64,000 nt of DNA. Origin: Megascapheus bottae (Eukaryota > Chordata > Mammalia > Rodentia > Geomyidae). The position numbers and the translations under genes are program-made. The DNA lies in contig JANJXV010000099.1 of assembly GCA_024803745.1 (NCBI GenBank), positions 124,001 to 188,000 of the forward strand, in the 5' to 3' direction. The first letter of the stretch is position 1. Each line of letters begins with the position of its first letter. The notes beneath the pieces are model-generated. The model was given only the letters and a program-made list of their open reading frames with translations. It had not been told where the DNA came from and made no database searches. Shown piece by piece: positions 24,010-34,700 of this stretch.

Positions 24010-24171
24010 CTGTGGTGCTATAAATCTGATAGGATGTTCCAGACTGAGAAACAATCACATGGCTTTGTGTTTGGCATCCAGACAAGTGAGTGCATGTCTT
24101 AGCTGTCAGCCAATACAGAGGAGAACATGAATAAGTGGGTGGAAAGCATCTGTCAGACTCCTGTCTGGGGG
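24010..24171 (+). pseudogene. GAB-like PH domain fragment
   Basis: GAB adaptors use an N-terminal PH domain to bind phosphoinositides at the membrane. In one frame this stretch reads HGFVFGIQTSECMS, stop (TAG 24,100-24,102), LSANTEENMNKWVESICQT. That fits the end of the GAB-type PH domain: a hydrophobic strand, T-S-E-R-type turn, then the A-E-T-E-E-x-M-N-K-W-V-x-x-I-C-Q helix. The stop replaces an aromatic position. No earlier PH strands or later proline-rich GAB region were recognised nearby, so only a fragment or single decayed exon remains. Assignment is from memory of the family pattern. Confidence 0.55.
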
Positions 24172-24243
24172 AAGGCGGGGAGAACATAGGAAGGTAGATA
24201 CCATGGCTGTGGTGGGGCCAAAAAAAGGGTAAAAGAGGCAAAG

Positions 24244-24440
24244 GAACCAGGTACTGGTAGCTCAAGACTGTCATCCTAGCTACTCAGGAGTTTGAGATCT
24301 GAGGATCACAATTCAAAGCCAGCCCAGGACAGAAACTCCATGAGACTCTTATCTGCAATAAACTACTGAATGCAAGAAGCTCAAGCTCAGTGACAGCATC
24401 AAGGCCTAGCGTTCAAAACCGAGGACTGGCAGAAAAAAGT
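24244..24440 (+). mobile_element. Composite B1/ID-like SINE
   Basis: accaggtactggtagctcaagactgtcatcctagctactcagg. The right half is shortened, ending tagcgttcaaaaccgaggactggcag. Confidence 0.8.
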
Positions 24441-24869
24441 ATCAAAGGACAAGAAGCTGGCCAAAAGTTAGAGGGACTCTATCTTGACAAACAATACAAT
24501 GGTAAGTTGCACTCAGAAGACTTGCACAAAATCTGGAAATGCCTGAGACCTATCTATATATGTTTCCTGTTTGTCTAAATACATAGGTTTATGCATTAAT
24601 ATATTAGTATAGAGAGACAGATCAATACATATGACTATACATATATACATAGCCAGACACTTATGGGTGTGTGGTATACTGTGTGTGAGTTTGTGTTTGT
24701 GTTTTGTGGATGGCTATCTCTGTTTAAGAAAGATAGAAAATATGTAAATATCTTTAAAAAATTGATAAAATATAGAGAGACATAAGCTCTTGAGGGAATC
24801 TGAAATGACAAGATTATTCACAGGCACGTTTATCCTTATGGATTCCTCAGCAAGTTTTAACTTTTTTCA

Positions 24870-25110
24870 TTATTTTCTTTCTTTTTTTGAACTAGTGCTA
24901 AGGATTTCTCTCAGGGACCAGGTGCTGCCAATTACTAATTTTCTCATGGCTGGTACAAGAGGAACTGAGCCACAGTTCCACTTTTGCCTTATTTATTCGT
25001 GCTTAACTGAAGATAAAGATTTCTATCAGTGACTTTCTTTCAGGGGCTGGATTCTAACGAGGATCCCCAGACCTCAGCCTTCTCTATAGCTACAATTAAC
25101 AATATGAGAA
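24870..25110 (-). mobile_element. Composite SINE, diverged
   Basis: T-rich start, gaactgagccacagttccacttttgcc, and ggatccccagacctcagccttctctatagcta in reverse orientation. Confidence 0.6.
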
Positions 25111-25263
25111 CCCAGCACTGGGTTCCAATGCACAGGGCAAGAAATTGAGTGAATCTCTCAACTCCAATTAGCTATAATAAGCTAGAAGTGAAAGACCAAT
25201 ACCTTTGAGGAAAAGATGCTGAGGTTATCACACAGGCCCTATGAGTAAGCCCTAAACCCTGTA

Positions 25264-25315
25264 CACATGTGTGCATGCACACATTGGCAGATACACACAC
25301 ACATGCACACACACA
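25264..25315 (+). repeat. Imperfect (CA)n
   Basis: Interrupted CA/TG-rich run. Confidence 0.85.
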
Positions 25316-25496
25316 ATATCTCAGGCAATATTGTATTTTGAATTAATATCCAAAGATTGGACAAAGGATAGCAAGTAATAAAATCTGTTTTTCTTGTCTA
25401 CATTGAGGGAAAGGGATAAGTCACAAGATGCAGAAGCGAAGAATTCAGAGGCAAATGCTGTGAGTGAATAACTTGTAAAAAGCACATTTCTTTTCT

Positions 25497-25695
25497 TTTC
25501 TTTTCTTTTGTTTTTTCTGCCATTCCTGGGGCTTGAACTCAGGGCCTGAGCACTGCTCTTGGCTTTTCCCAAGTCTAGCCCTCTGCCACTTGAGCCACAT
25601 TGCCATATGGATTTTTATATCTGTGTGATATTAAGGACTCAAACCTAGATCTTCATGGATGCTAGGCAAGCACTCTACCACTGGGCCAAACTCTA
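25497..25695 (-). mobile_element. ID-dimer SINE inside inverted leader
   Basis: Reverse ID-dimer (ggcttgaactcagggcctgagcactgctc, gagccacattgcc, gatgctaggcaagcactctacc). It corresponds to the plus-strand SINE of the array leaders. Confidence 0.88.
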
Positions 25696-25937
25696 AACCC
25701 AGATAAAGTATTTATAAATAGTCATCATCATCATATCAAAATATCCTTTCTCCTACAAAGAATGAACACTTATCTATGTCTGTAAGACTTTTTTTTATGT
25801 CACCAATGCTTCTGTGATTTTCCCACTTGCATTTTTACAGATGACAGCACAGATATTCATCAGGAAGAAAAATAGATTAGGATACAGAAACCTAACAACG
25901 TCGTAGTAGATTGAGGTGAATAATATGTGCAAGATGG

Positions 25938-26125
25938 CCTGGGTGTTTCATCTATTTGTAGAGTGCTTGGCTACCACACAAAAACTCTGGTTTGATTCTG
26001 GAGTACTATATACATAGAAAACGCTGGAAGTGGTGCTGTGGCTTGGCGGGACAGCTATAGCCTAAAGAAAGCCTAAGAACAATGGTCAGGCTCTGAGGTC
26101 AAGTCCCAGGAGTAGCAAAGAAAAG
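25938..26125 (+). mobile_element. ID-dimer SINE inside inverted leader
   Basis: tttgtagagtgcttggctacc, then gaagtggtgctgtggcttgg and aggtcaagtcccaggagtagc. It corresponds to the minus-strand SINE of the array leaders. Confidence 0.82.
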
Positions 26126-26892
26126 GTGCAAGAGGCAAAATGCAAGCTGAGAAGGCACTGTGAAGCAAAATGTCTTGTGAAGGGTAAGGGGAATAGTGAC
26201 AGTTAAGTTTGGATCTTACCTAAGAAAGGCTCCTTGAGCCTGAGACCAGGCTAGCACTTACGCCTAGTTAATGACTTGGGATTTGAACAAAAAGGTGTGC
26301 TGTTTACTACATCCATATGTGAGGTGGGAAGGGAGATTCAGCCTCCAGTATGTCTTTGGGGAGGTGTTCTGTGAGCAAGGAGCTTTGGTCATTGGGCCTT
26401 CAAAGGTGACCCTACCTACCTCACAATGGAACAGAATATGGAACCCTGGTAACCAATCCACTGCATGTGACAACCAGCTCAAGTCAGCTCCCTTGGCCTG
26501 TGGCTCAGGAGGAAGAAAGATGTTGGTGTGCTGTTGCCAACGGTCAGGAGGCTCGGATCTCAGGCATGAGAGATATGGATCTCTCACTTGAAGAAGTAGA
26601 TTCTGGACCAGTGCCAAGCCAAAATTCCCGTATATCAGGCATTTCTCTAGGAAGAAAGCCAGGAAACTCCATGGAAACTCAGATGAGGTATATTGAGAGG
26701 AAACCTATTTGAACCAATTATCCTGCCCACACACTACAACCTTCTTGTGTACTTTCAAGGGACTATACTGAGATTAGAGTGTGTCATTTCCAATCTACTC
26801 TATTCCAATTCCTCAGTGTGAAGTGTGGTCCCATTCCTACGTTTGAAATATCCACTGTTTTGACAACATAATGTGATGGTAAGTCAGCTCAG

Positions 26893-27065
26893 ACTCTGAA
26901 TGAGCCTTGTAACCAATGGATCCTGGAGGAAGGCCTGTTGGAGATGCTGCTGACAAAGCTGATCGCTGCCTACCAGAAAGGTGATCTCTTTTATGTGGGA
27001 AACTTCCTGCACAATTTCAAATAGTGGAGGACAATGTAGTAGTTGCTGGAAATTCTCTTGAAAAA
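26893..27065 (+). pseudogene. RalGDS-like REM domain exon relic
   Basis: RalGDS/RGL proteins activate Ral GTPases; the REM (RasGEF N) domain supports the CDC25 domain. Reading from CTG at 26,896 gives CNQWILEEGLLEMLLTKL, then IAAYQKGDLFYVGNFLHNF and, after stops, LLEILLKK. Spacing and residues fit the family pattern C-x(3)-T-I-K-A-G-T-L-E-K-L, GD-x-x-YI-x-x-FLxTYR-x-F and VLxLL. Three TAGs (27,022, 27,037, 27,040) break it. A GTGAGT follows at 27,066, a plausible old donor. No CDC25 domain was recognised downstream. Assignment is from family memory, not a search. Confidence 0.55.
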
Positions 27066-28689
27066 GTGAGTGTTCCCCCCCACACCCAGGTTTGCTCACC
27101 CCTCCTGGCGAAGCCTTGGAATACTTGGCTCCTCTCTGAGCCTGTTTGGTTCACTGGGGTGTTCACAGGGGAGCTAAGCATGATACAACTGCACAAACTA
27201 CTTCATTATGACTGGGACACCATGCCATTTCATTTCCCTCACAAGCTACTGGAGTCTCAACAGTGTGCTTACTGAGAAGTTGGATTTCAGGCATGAGTAA
27301 GTGGCTCCCAACTGCAGCCCTCACCTAGGTGACATCCTAGGAAATCCCATTTCCCAGTAAGAAATGAGGTGTCAGTACTAATGGCGCAGGCCTGTGAAAT
27401 ACTGGCGTCAGAGAAAAAGCTGGGGGCTGAATCACTTTTGAGCCATCAGGGAGGGATTGTGATAGCTTTGCCTGTTAGAACCTGAAAGCATTTACATTTT
27501 GGTGTGTGGTCCAGTGCTGCCACTTGAACCTGAACCCAGGTCTAAATACCATTCCTTTGGTGTTCAAAAATTAGCACTGTACCATTTGAGTCATAGGTCA
27601 AGTTCTGGCTTTTTGCTGCCTAATTGAAGACAAGTGCCTTTAGACTTTTACTGACTAGACTGGCTTTCCACTGTGATCTTCAGAGCTCAGCCTGCTGGGT
27701 GGCTAAGATTAGAGGAATGAGCATTTAGTTCTTTATTTAGAGCATTCACTTATTGATTTATTTAGAGCATTTACTTAGTTAATTTAAGGTGCGTTTACTT
27801 TGGACAGATGCATAGAGGCCTCTCTCAGAAGCTTCTGGAATTGGGGTGTAAAAGTCATCCTGTTCTCGAGTGTCTCTTACCCCCCTCCCAGCACATAAGT
27901 GCACATCTCTGCAGGACAGCCACAGCATTAGAGTCCTGCAAGAAAGCAGCTTTGGTAAAAGGCTCAGGATGGAGAGAGAGGGCTCTCACTTTCCTTGTAC
28001 CGAATGTGCCCACAGCATCATGTGTTCCATCTATACGATGTGAATGGACTTCTAGCCCAGTGATTTCTACAAGTTCAAGAACTGCCACACCCTGACACAA
28101 CTCAAGCTCTATATGAGGCTCCACATGCCGGCTTTGGACCTGCTCTTCTAAACACATACTTTTTGACTAGCTGGAGGAATGTGCGACTAGTAAGACCAAG
28201 AAAAAGTAGAAGTCCTGATGTGGGTGCCTCAGAGCCTGTGAGTAGGAAGCCCATGTGGTCTAGATATTGGTTGGCCCTTACTTCTACAGAGCTTGGCAAA
28301 ATGCCCTTTATGGCTGGTGTCAGCCAGGTAATGTCTGTCCTCTGAAAGGACTCGGGAATAAGCACTCATTAGAAAGACCCTACACCTCCTCAGTGTTCAG
28401 ACCAAACTCCAGTTCTACAGGTTCCTCCATTAGATACTCATGGAAGTTGAGTGACACTTCAACTTGCAGAGTCCACTCTGTCCACTCTGTACCTATTTCC
28501 ATTCTTAGGTTTGGGTCATCGTGGAAGAGCTTATCCTGAACTCCGGATGAAAAACCCACCAATGGAGCTGGTGAGTGATGGATACTGAGAATCATCACTG
28601 CACTCCAGAAACCATGGGCCTTCTGTAGAAATTACCAAACAGGTTTAGAGTCCTGTGGATATACATTTTTCTCTGAACCCCATGTGTGA
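27066..28689. other. Spacer, possible relic exons
   Basis: Apart from a SINE at about 27,480-27,725, this is low-repeat DNA. 27,130-27,275 and 28,015-28,140 have protein-like stretches. A minus-strand frame at 28,380-28,598 (72 codons) is also open, but no family is recognised for any of them. Confidence 0.4.
27480..27725 (-). mobile_element. Composite SINE, diverged
   Basis: gaacctgaacccaggtctaaataccattcc and gatcttcagagctcagcctgctgggtggctaag in reverse orientation. Confidence 0.65.
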
Positions 28690-29180
28690 CACAGTTGAAC
28701 CTGCAGATACTATGGAGGAAGAAAAAGAGCAGCCAGATTTCCTTCCGTTTCCTTTCACACTCCACCCAGAGTCAGTCCATCTGAGTCAGAGTAACACTCC
28801 ACTTATTGTGCAAGCTGAAGGGGCACACGCTGGGCTCATGGAAAATGTCCCCATGGGAAGCAGCAAGTGTACTCTCAATACTGGATTCATTGGAGGAAAA
28901 TGAATCCATCCTCACAGAATATCCAGACCCATCCATCTCACTGAAAGAGACTCAATCTCCATTCGACAAACCAGAATCCATCCCCCTCTTAACTCAGGAA
29001 GGACATTCTGTTTCTCATGAGGAAGGAGACCCTTCTGAGGACTCTGAAGGAGAATTACTGTCTGAAGGCAACTTGGAGGCCAGTCTGGATTTAGAGCTTC
29101 CCTGTCCCCTTCCTAAAAAGACATCTCTTTATCTTGCTCTCATGATTCTTGTCAAGTATTCATTGTATTTACTTTGCTAA
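28690..29180 (+). pseudogene. Unrecognised acidic reading frame, broken
   Basis: Two overlapping frames (28,655-28,903 and 28,806-29,180) appear to be one product interrupted by a frame change near 28,900. The text is Glu/Ser/Pro-rich (EEEKEQPDFLPFPF, EEGDPSEDSEGELLSEG). It ends with a short hydrophobic stretch (SLYLALMILVKYSLYLLC) before TAA at 29,178-29,180. It could be the last exon of a lost gene, perhaps linked to the relics upstream. I do not recognise the family. Confidence 0.35.
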
Positions 29181-29591
29181 CTATTAAACTCTCATTGTTA
29201 ATATTATGGTGTGCAGTTCTTCAGTGCTTATTATACTGTGTTTTATTTTCCACTTATAATGTGAGACCTCAGACACATAGGTCCTGGGTGGGCCAAAAAC
29301 CAGACAGGTCTGGTCCCATAGAAGACAACCTTACTGGATATACAGGGAAATATGAAATGCATGGAATCACCAGGAATCCAGGCCAGGCCTCCATGGAAAG
29401 ACAAGTCAGCTACCAAAGCTTAAGGACAGAGCAGATGCCTGGAAATGTGTTTTGTCAATCGGGAGAAGTGCCAGAGTAACTGTAATATTATGTGGGACTC
29501 TGTTCTGTGAGTTCAAGTCTGTTTATATATCCATTGTGCTTTGTACAAATATTTAAGAAAATTAAAACTCCACAATAGCATCAAAAATCTA
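29181..29591. other. Spacer, nothing recognised
   Basis: No repeat or coding family seen. attaaaactcc near 29,562 is A-rich but not a clear tail. Confidence 0.45.
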
Positions 29592-29795
29592 CTTTGGCTT
29601 TTAATGTTACCTAGTTGTAGAGTGCTCGCCTAGTATACAAGAAGACCTTGATTCAATTCCTCGACACTTCATACACAGAAAAAGCAGATGGGGCACTGTT
29701 GCTCAGGTGTAAGAGTGCCACCCTTGAACAAATGTGGCCAAGGACAGTTCCTGGTCCCTCAGTTCAAGCCGCAGGACTAGCCAAACAAGAAATCA
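29592..29795 (+). mobile_element. ID-dimer SINE
   Basis: tagttgtagagtgctcgcctag, then ggggcactgttgctcaggtg and ggtccctcagttcaagcc. Confidence 0.8.
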
Positions 29796-30364
29796 TACCA
29801 TTTTCCACACATTTGGAAATAAATCTGATTTATCTAACCCTACTTCTTTTTTGCCAGTCCAGGGTGTGTGCCACCAAGCCAAACTACTGGGCCCCAACCT
29901 TACTATTTTTAATCATTTAATTTTTTTACATAATCATATTTCATGCTGTCTGTATTAATACCATAAACAGTATGCTTAGTGTAATAATGTTAAAGGTAAA
30001 ACATAAGAAATTAATAACTAAAATTCCTTTTATATTAGTTTTATTGCATTACTACAATTTTATGAGAAAAATTACTTAGAATGTTTATTTTAGAGTTCAA
30101 GTAATCCATTTTGATAAATATATCAACCTACATCATTTATATGAACACATTTTAAACTATTTTTTTCAGGAATGAAAATACATATATTTGTTGTAAATGA
30201 AATTTATGACTTGGGGGGAAGGAAAGAGAAAATGTGGGAGGGGGTAACAGTGTTTACAAGAAATGTACTCATTACATATGTAACAGCAATCTCTTTGTAT
30301 ATCACCTTGAACAACAAATTTTTTGAAAAGTACAATAAGTTTAAATGTCTACTTTGGGCAGAAT
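29796..30364. other. AT-rich spacer with dispersed-repeat relic
   Basis: Mostly AT-rich. 30,180-30,330 resembles 3,112-3,236 (aagaaatgtactcattacatatgtaac) and may be an old L1 3' UTR. Confidence 0.5.
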
Positions 30365-30570
30365 TTTTTTTTGCCAGTACTGGGCTTAGACTCAGGACCT
30401 GAGCACGATCGTTGTTTTTGTTTTTGTTTATTCTTAAGGCGCAAGTTCTATCACATGTGCCACAGCACCACTTTTATCTTTTTTTATCAATGTTGTGCTG
30501 AGGAATTGAACTTGGGTCTTCATTCATGCTCGGCAAGAACGCTTCCACTAGGCTTAACTTATGGCCCCAG
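30365..30570 (-). mobile_element. ID-dimer SINE
   Basis: ttttttttgccagtactgggc, gtgccacagcaccacttttatc, gtgctgaggaattgaacttgggtc, catgctcggcaag. Confidence 0.85.
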
Positions 30571-30659
30571 TGGGAAGGAAGTTTTCCATAAAATATGTAG
30601 GAAATATGTACACTAAGGAAAAGCCATCAAAAATAGAAGAAAAATTATATACTTAGATA

Positions 30660-30815
30660 ACAACATGCCAGTATTATGGCAGATCTCTGTAATTCTAGCT
30701 TCAAGAGTGGCCTATTTGGACCGGGAGTTGGCTGGCTGAAGTAAAGTGCTATCCTTGAGCAAGCCCTAGGATAGTGCTCTGGCCATGAGTTGAAGCCATA
30801 GGACATGCAAAAAAT
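30660..30815 (+). mobile_element. Composite SINE, rearranged
   Basis: A left-half fragment (ggcagatctctgtaattctagc) joined to a right half (ggagttggctggctgaagtaaagtgctatccttgagc). Confidence 0.65.
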
Positions 30816-30824
30816 AATAATTTA

Positions 30825-31045
30825 ATGCCCGTGACTGGTGGCTCACCCTGGTAATCCTAGCTACCCTGGAGGATCGAGGTTCAAAGACGGCCCAGGCATA
30901 AAAATCTGTGAGAATCTTATTTCCAAATAATCCAGAAAATTCAAAATGAAAATGTGCCTCAAGTGGTAGAGCTCTTGCCTTGAGCTGAAGAGCTTAAGGT
31001 AAACATCCAGGCCCAGAGTTCAAGCCCCATGAGTGAAAAAAAGAA
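30825..31045 (+). mobile_element. Composite B1/ID-like SINE
   Basis: gtggctcaccctggtaatcctagctaccctgg, then ttgagctgaagagcttaagg; A-rich tail. Confidence 0.85.
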
Positions 31046-31065
31046 AAAGAAAAAGAAAGCCCTTA

Positions 31066-31356
31066 TCTAAGGCTGGAGGGCACACTAGTGGTAGTTTGCT
31101 TGCCGAGTATGCACAAAGCCCTGTGTTCAATTACTCTGTACCACTTACACCAAAAAAAAGCTGGAAATGATCTCAGAAGGTTGGGTTCTGAGGATCACAG
31201 TTCAAAGCCAGGCCAGACACTAAAGTGCATGAAGCTGTTACTTCCACTTAAGCACCAGAAAACCAGAAGTGACACTGTGGCTCAAGGTGTTTAAGGTTGT
31301 AGCCTTGAGCTGAAGAGCCCAGGGACACTGCCCAGGTGCACAATTAAAGTCTTACA

Positions 31357-31360
<4 letters not shown>
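31066..31360 (+). mobile_element. ID half followed by composite SINE
   Basis: An ID-like half (cactagtggtagtttgcttgccgagtatgc, about 31,066-31,160) runs into a composite SINE (31,163-31,360) ending in a GA repeat. Confidence 0.75.
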
Positions 31361-31423
<63 letters not shown>

Positions 31424-31547
31424 CAGACAGAGAGAGACAGAGAGAGACAGAGAGAGAGAGACAGAGACAGAGAGAGAGACAGAGAGACAGAGAGACAGAC
31501 AGGCAGACAGACAGAGACAGACAGACACAGAGACAGAGACAGAGACA
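31361..31547 (+). repeat. (GA)n/(GACA)n repeat
   Basis: About 190 bases of GA then GACAGA repeats, grown from the tail of the preceding SINE. The reverse strand gives a long Ser/Leu/Cys open frame that is only a by-product. Confidence 0.97.
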
Positions 31548-31551
31548 TCAA

Positions 31552-31785
31552 ACAGTCAGGCACTGCTGGCTGAAGCATGTAATTCTACCTACTATGGAGG
31601 CTGAGATTGGAGGATCTTGGTTCAAAGCCCAAAGCCAGCCTGGACACATATGTTTGTGAGACTTACATCACCAATTATCTACCAGAAACCAAAAATGGAG
31701 CTGTAGAGGAAGAGCGCTAGCCTTGAGCTGAAGAGGTCAGGGACAGTCCAGGCCCAAAGTCCAAGCAACATGACGAATCAATAAT
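31552..31785 (+). mobile_element. Composite B1/ID-like SINE
   Basis: tcaggcactgctggctgaagcatgtaattc, ggaggctgagattggaggatc, then tagccttgagctgaagagg; A-rich tail. Confidence 0.85.
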
Positions 31786-31823
31786 AAAAAAAGAAGATAG
31801 CTAATAGTAATGATGAATAATTT

Positions 31824-32100
31824 TGGGCTGGGAGTTTGGCCTAGTGGTAGAGTGCTTGCCTAGCATGCACGAAGACCTGGGTTCAATTCCTCAATATCAC
31901 ATACATAGAAAAATGCTGGAAGTGGTGCTGAGGCTGAAGTGGTAGAGCCCTAGCCTTGAGAAAATATAAGGACAGTGCTCAGTCCCTGAGTTCAAGGCCA
32001 GGACTGGCCAAATCAAAAGTAGTAGAGCACTGGCATTGAACTGAAGATCTGAGGAACAGCCCTGGCACAGAGTTCAAGCACCGCAAACAACAACAACAAA
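31824..32100 (+). mobile_element. ID-dimer SINE plus ID fragment
   Basis: 31,824-32,012 is a well-preserved ID dimer (gggctgggagtttggcctag, gcttgcctagcatgcacgaagacctgggttc). A further ID-like right half follows to about 32,100 with a CAA-rich tail. Confidence 0.88.
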
Positions 32101-32454
32101 ATCTATGAAATGGCAGTGGTGGTTTTAAGCTAAGCAAAAATATAGTAGAAATTGGTAAAATACATATTTGTGTGTAAGCAAAATAGCCAGACTTATGCAT
32201 TAGAACAGGATAGCAACTTGAAAAAAAATTTTGGTTTCCATCTCACTAGGTCCTGTCTCTTAATTTATTCAAGTAAGTAAAATGCTGGGTTTTATAATCA
32301 TTGCTCTGAATATTAGAAAATCATAATATCAGTCATTAACCAACAAAGACCAAGAACTGGAGCTTCGTTGAAATGGCAGAGTATCAGGCAAGAGAAGAAA
32401 AAATTGAAGTAAGAACTTGAAGTTCTTGATCCAGAACCTGCATAGTAACAGAGC
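32101..32454. other. Spacer, nothing recognised
   Basis: AT-rich DNA. No repeat family or coding motif seen. Confidence 0.45.
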
Positions 32455-32672
32455 AGCAGCCTGGTGATGGTACCTCACACCTATAATCTTAGCTACTCAG
32501 GAGGCTAAGATCTGAGAATCAAAGTTTAAAGCCAGCCAAAGTACCCAGTTAACTGCCAGAAAAACCAGAAGTGGCACTGTGGCTCACAGATTAAAGCACT
32601 AGCCTTGAGCTGAAGAGCTCAGGGACAGTGCCCAGGCCCAGCGTTCAAGCCCCACAATTGACAAAAATCAAA
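32455..32672 (+). mobile_element. Composite B1/ID-like SINE
   Basis: gcctggtgatggtacctcacacctataatc, then ttgagctgaagagctcaggg and gcgttcaagccccac. Confidence 0.88.
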
Positions 32673-32887
32673 CAAGCAAACAAAACTCACAAAGAAGCCT
32701 GCAGACCACAGTGGTTCTGCTGAGTCTCTTCTCTATGGGGATCAGGAAACATTTCACTTTTTCTGTCTCTTCCCATCTCAACATTCATACTAAAATAAGA
32801 CTGTGTTGAAAGTTTCAATTTATAAAAATGTTTTTCATGAAGCACCCTGAAATATTCATCGCTTATATCTCAATTGAAGATAGTTGA

Positions 32888-32985
32888 TTTGGGGCTGCAT
32901 TGGTAGAGTTCTAGCCTTGAGCAGAAAAGGTCAGGGATAGAGCTGAAGCACTCAGTTGAAGACCCAGTGGCAACACACAAAAGAA
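32888..32985 (+). mobile_element. ID-like half SINE
   Basis: gatttggggctgcattggtagagttctagccttgagc. Partial. Confidence 0.65.
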
Positions 32986-33081
32986 ATTATGCACTTTATA
33001 CATATTTTCTAATTTCTTAATGAATTTTTCAGTCTGTATAAATATAGGGTACATTCCTTGTTACTTAAGTAAGATTGCTCT

Positions 33082-33285
33082 TTTTTTTCTTTTTGCCAGT
33101 CCTAGGGCTTGGACTCAGGGCCTAGACATTTTCATTGGACTCGCTTGCCCAAGGTGAGTGCTCTGCCTCTTGAAACACAGCGCCACTTCTAGCTTTTTTC
33201 TGAATATGCGGTACCGGTGAATAGAACCTAGGTCTTCATGCATTCTAGGTGAGCACTCTACCATTAGGCTACATTCCCAGGCCGT
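33082..33285 (-). mobile_element. ID-dimer SINE
   Basis: ttttttctttttgccagtcctagggc, cacagcgccacttctagc, catgcattctaggtgagcactctacc. Confidence 0.88.
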
Positions 33286-33317
33286 GAGATTCCTCTTACA
33301 GTCATTGTATGTTCACA

Positions 33318-33425
33318 GAGTTTGATCTCACACACTGTAGGGCCCTGGTTGGCTTTGACCTGTGATCCTAAGCCCTGAGCCTCCTAAGTAGCTGAAATTA
33401 AGTTGTGAGCGAGCATGATGGCTTC
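33318..33425 (-). mobile_element. B1-like half SINE
   Basis: Reverse left half: gttggctttgacctgtgatcc, gagcctcctaagtagctgaaatt. Confidence 0.7.
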
Positions 33426-33454
33426 CATTCTTTTTTCTACAAAAATATATGTAG

Positions 33455-34579
33455 TTATCTAAAATATATCTATAGCTGAAAAAAATGAATCTCTCCCAAA
33501 CAAATCTTCAAAGAAACAACCATCCTATTAAAAGGTGGGCTAAAGACTTAAAAGAGTATTCTCTGAAGAAAAAATTAAAATGGGCTTTAGACACATGAAG
33601 AAATGCTCCATATCTCTAGCAATAAGGGAAATGAAAATCAAAACAACTTTGAGATTCCACCTGACTCCAGTCAGAATGGCCATTATCAAAAAATCTAATA
33701 AGAGATACTGGTGGGGAAGTGACCAGGGGGGATCACACCTACACTGTTGGTGTGAGTGTAAACTCGTTCAACCACTAGGGAAAGCAGTGTGGTGGTTCCT
33801 CAAAAGACTGAACATAGAGCTCCCCTATGATCCAGAAAATCCACTACTTGGCATCTACCCAATTGTCCAGAAAAAAGGACATACTAAAGCCACTACCACA
33901 ATGATGCTCATTGCAGCACTATTTACCATAGCAAACATATGAAACCAACCCAGATGCCACTCAGTAGATGACTGAATCAAGAAGATGTGGTACTTATACA
34001 CAATGGAATGCTATGCTGCCATCAGAAGGAATGACATCGCCCCATTTGTAAGGAAATGGAAAGACTTGGAAAAATTCATATTAAGTGAAGCAGCCAGACC
34101 CAAAGAAACATAAGCTCAATGGTTTCCCTCATTTGTAATAATTAGTTCACATCTAGGACTCTCCTAGCAGAGGATTACAATAACTCAAAAACCTAGGTAT
34201 ATAAGGTCATATAGGATGAGACTAAATGAAAGGATCTCTAGGATATGGGAACAAGAGCTATATCTTGTGTCATCGTTGCTCTTAATTTTGTGTGATTTTT
34301 GTCCTTAATCTACTATGTTATTTCTCATCTCTTATTTTGCCCTTTGGTTAATGTCAGATTGTTACTTTATCTGATTTTTCCCTGGCATATTGTATATATG
34401 TTTATTTGTTTATGTCAAAAAGGAAAGGGAAGGGGGGAAACAAGATGATTGGGAAGGGGAGGGGAGAGGGAACTGGGGACAAAAACATGTGGAGTGGAAT
34501 AAATGTGTGAGAAATAATGCAGTCCACTACCTGTAAATGTAATCGTAACCCCTCTATACATTACCCTGAAAATAAAAAA
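33455..34579 (+). mobile_element. L1 3' end, copy 2 of 1-981
   Basis: It shows what lies left of the window start in copy 1: L1 ORF2 sequence from about 33,455 (atctaaaatatatc), then KMGFRHMKKCS and the C-terminal blocks to 33,942, then the 3' UTR with the same G-rich tract. It differs from copy 1 by scattered substitutions. Confidence 0.9.
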
Positions 34580-34609
34580 GAGACTATAAAAATATCTGTA
34601 GAAAATGAG

Positions 34610-34653
34610 GTTGGATGATGGAAACAACCAGATGCCCTACTACAAAAAATGTG

Positions 34654-34700
<47 letters not shown>

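Larger units (their letters stand above)
25400..26750 (-). mobile_element. Inverted, isolated copy of the L1 leader
   Basis: Read on the minus strand from 26,750 it begins gttgtagtgtgtggg, the same left boundary as the array leaders. It then follows them through the GFHILFHCE / PCSQNTSPKTYWRL stretch, both SINEs in the same relative places, a short GAT run and the caagaaaaacagat block near 25,400, where similarity ends. No L1 ORF1 follows and no L1 tail precedes it. It is more diverged than the array leaders are from each other. Confidence 0.85.

Noticed and set aside
31291..31578. 95-codon minus-strand frame rich in Ser, Leu and Cys
   Set aside because: It is the translation of a GA/GACA repeat.
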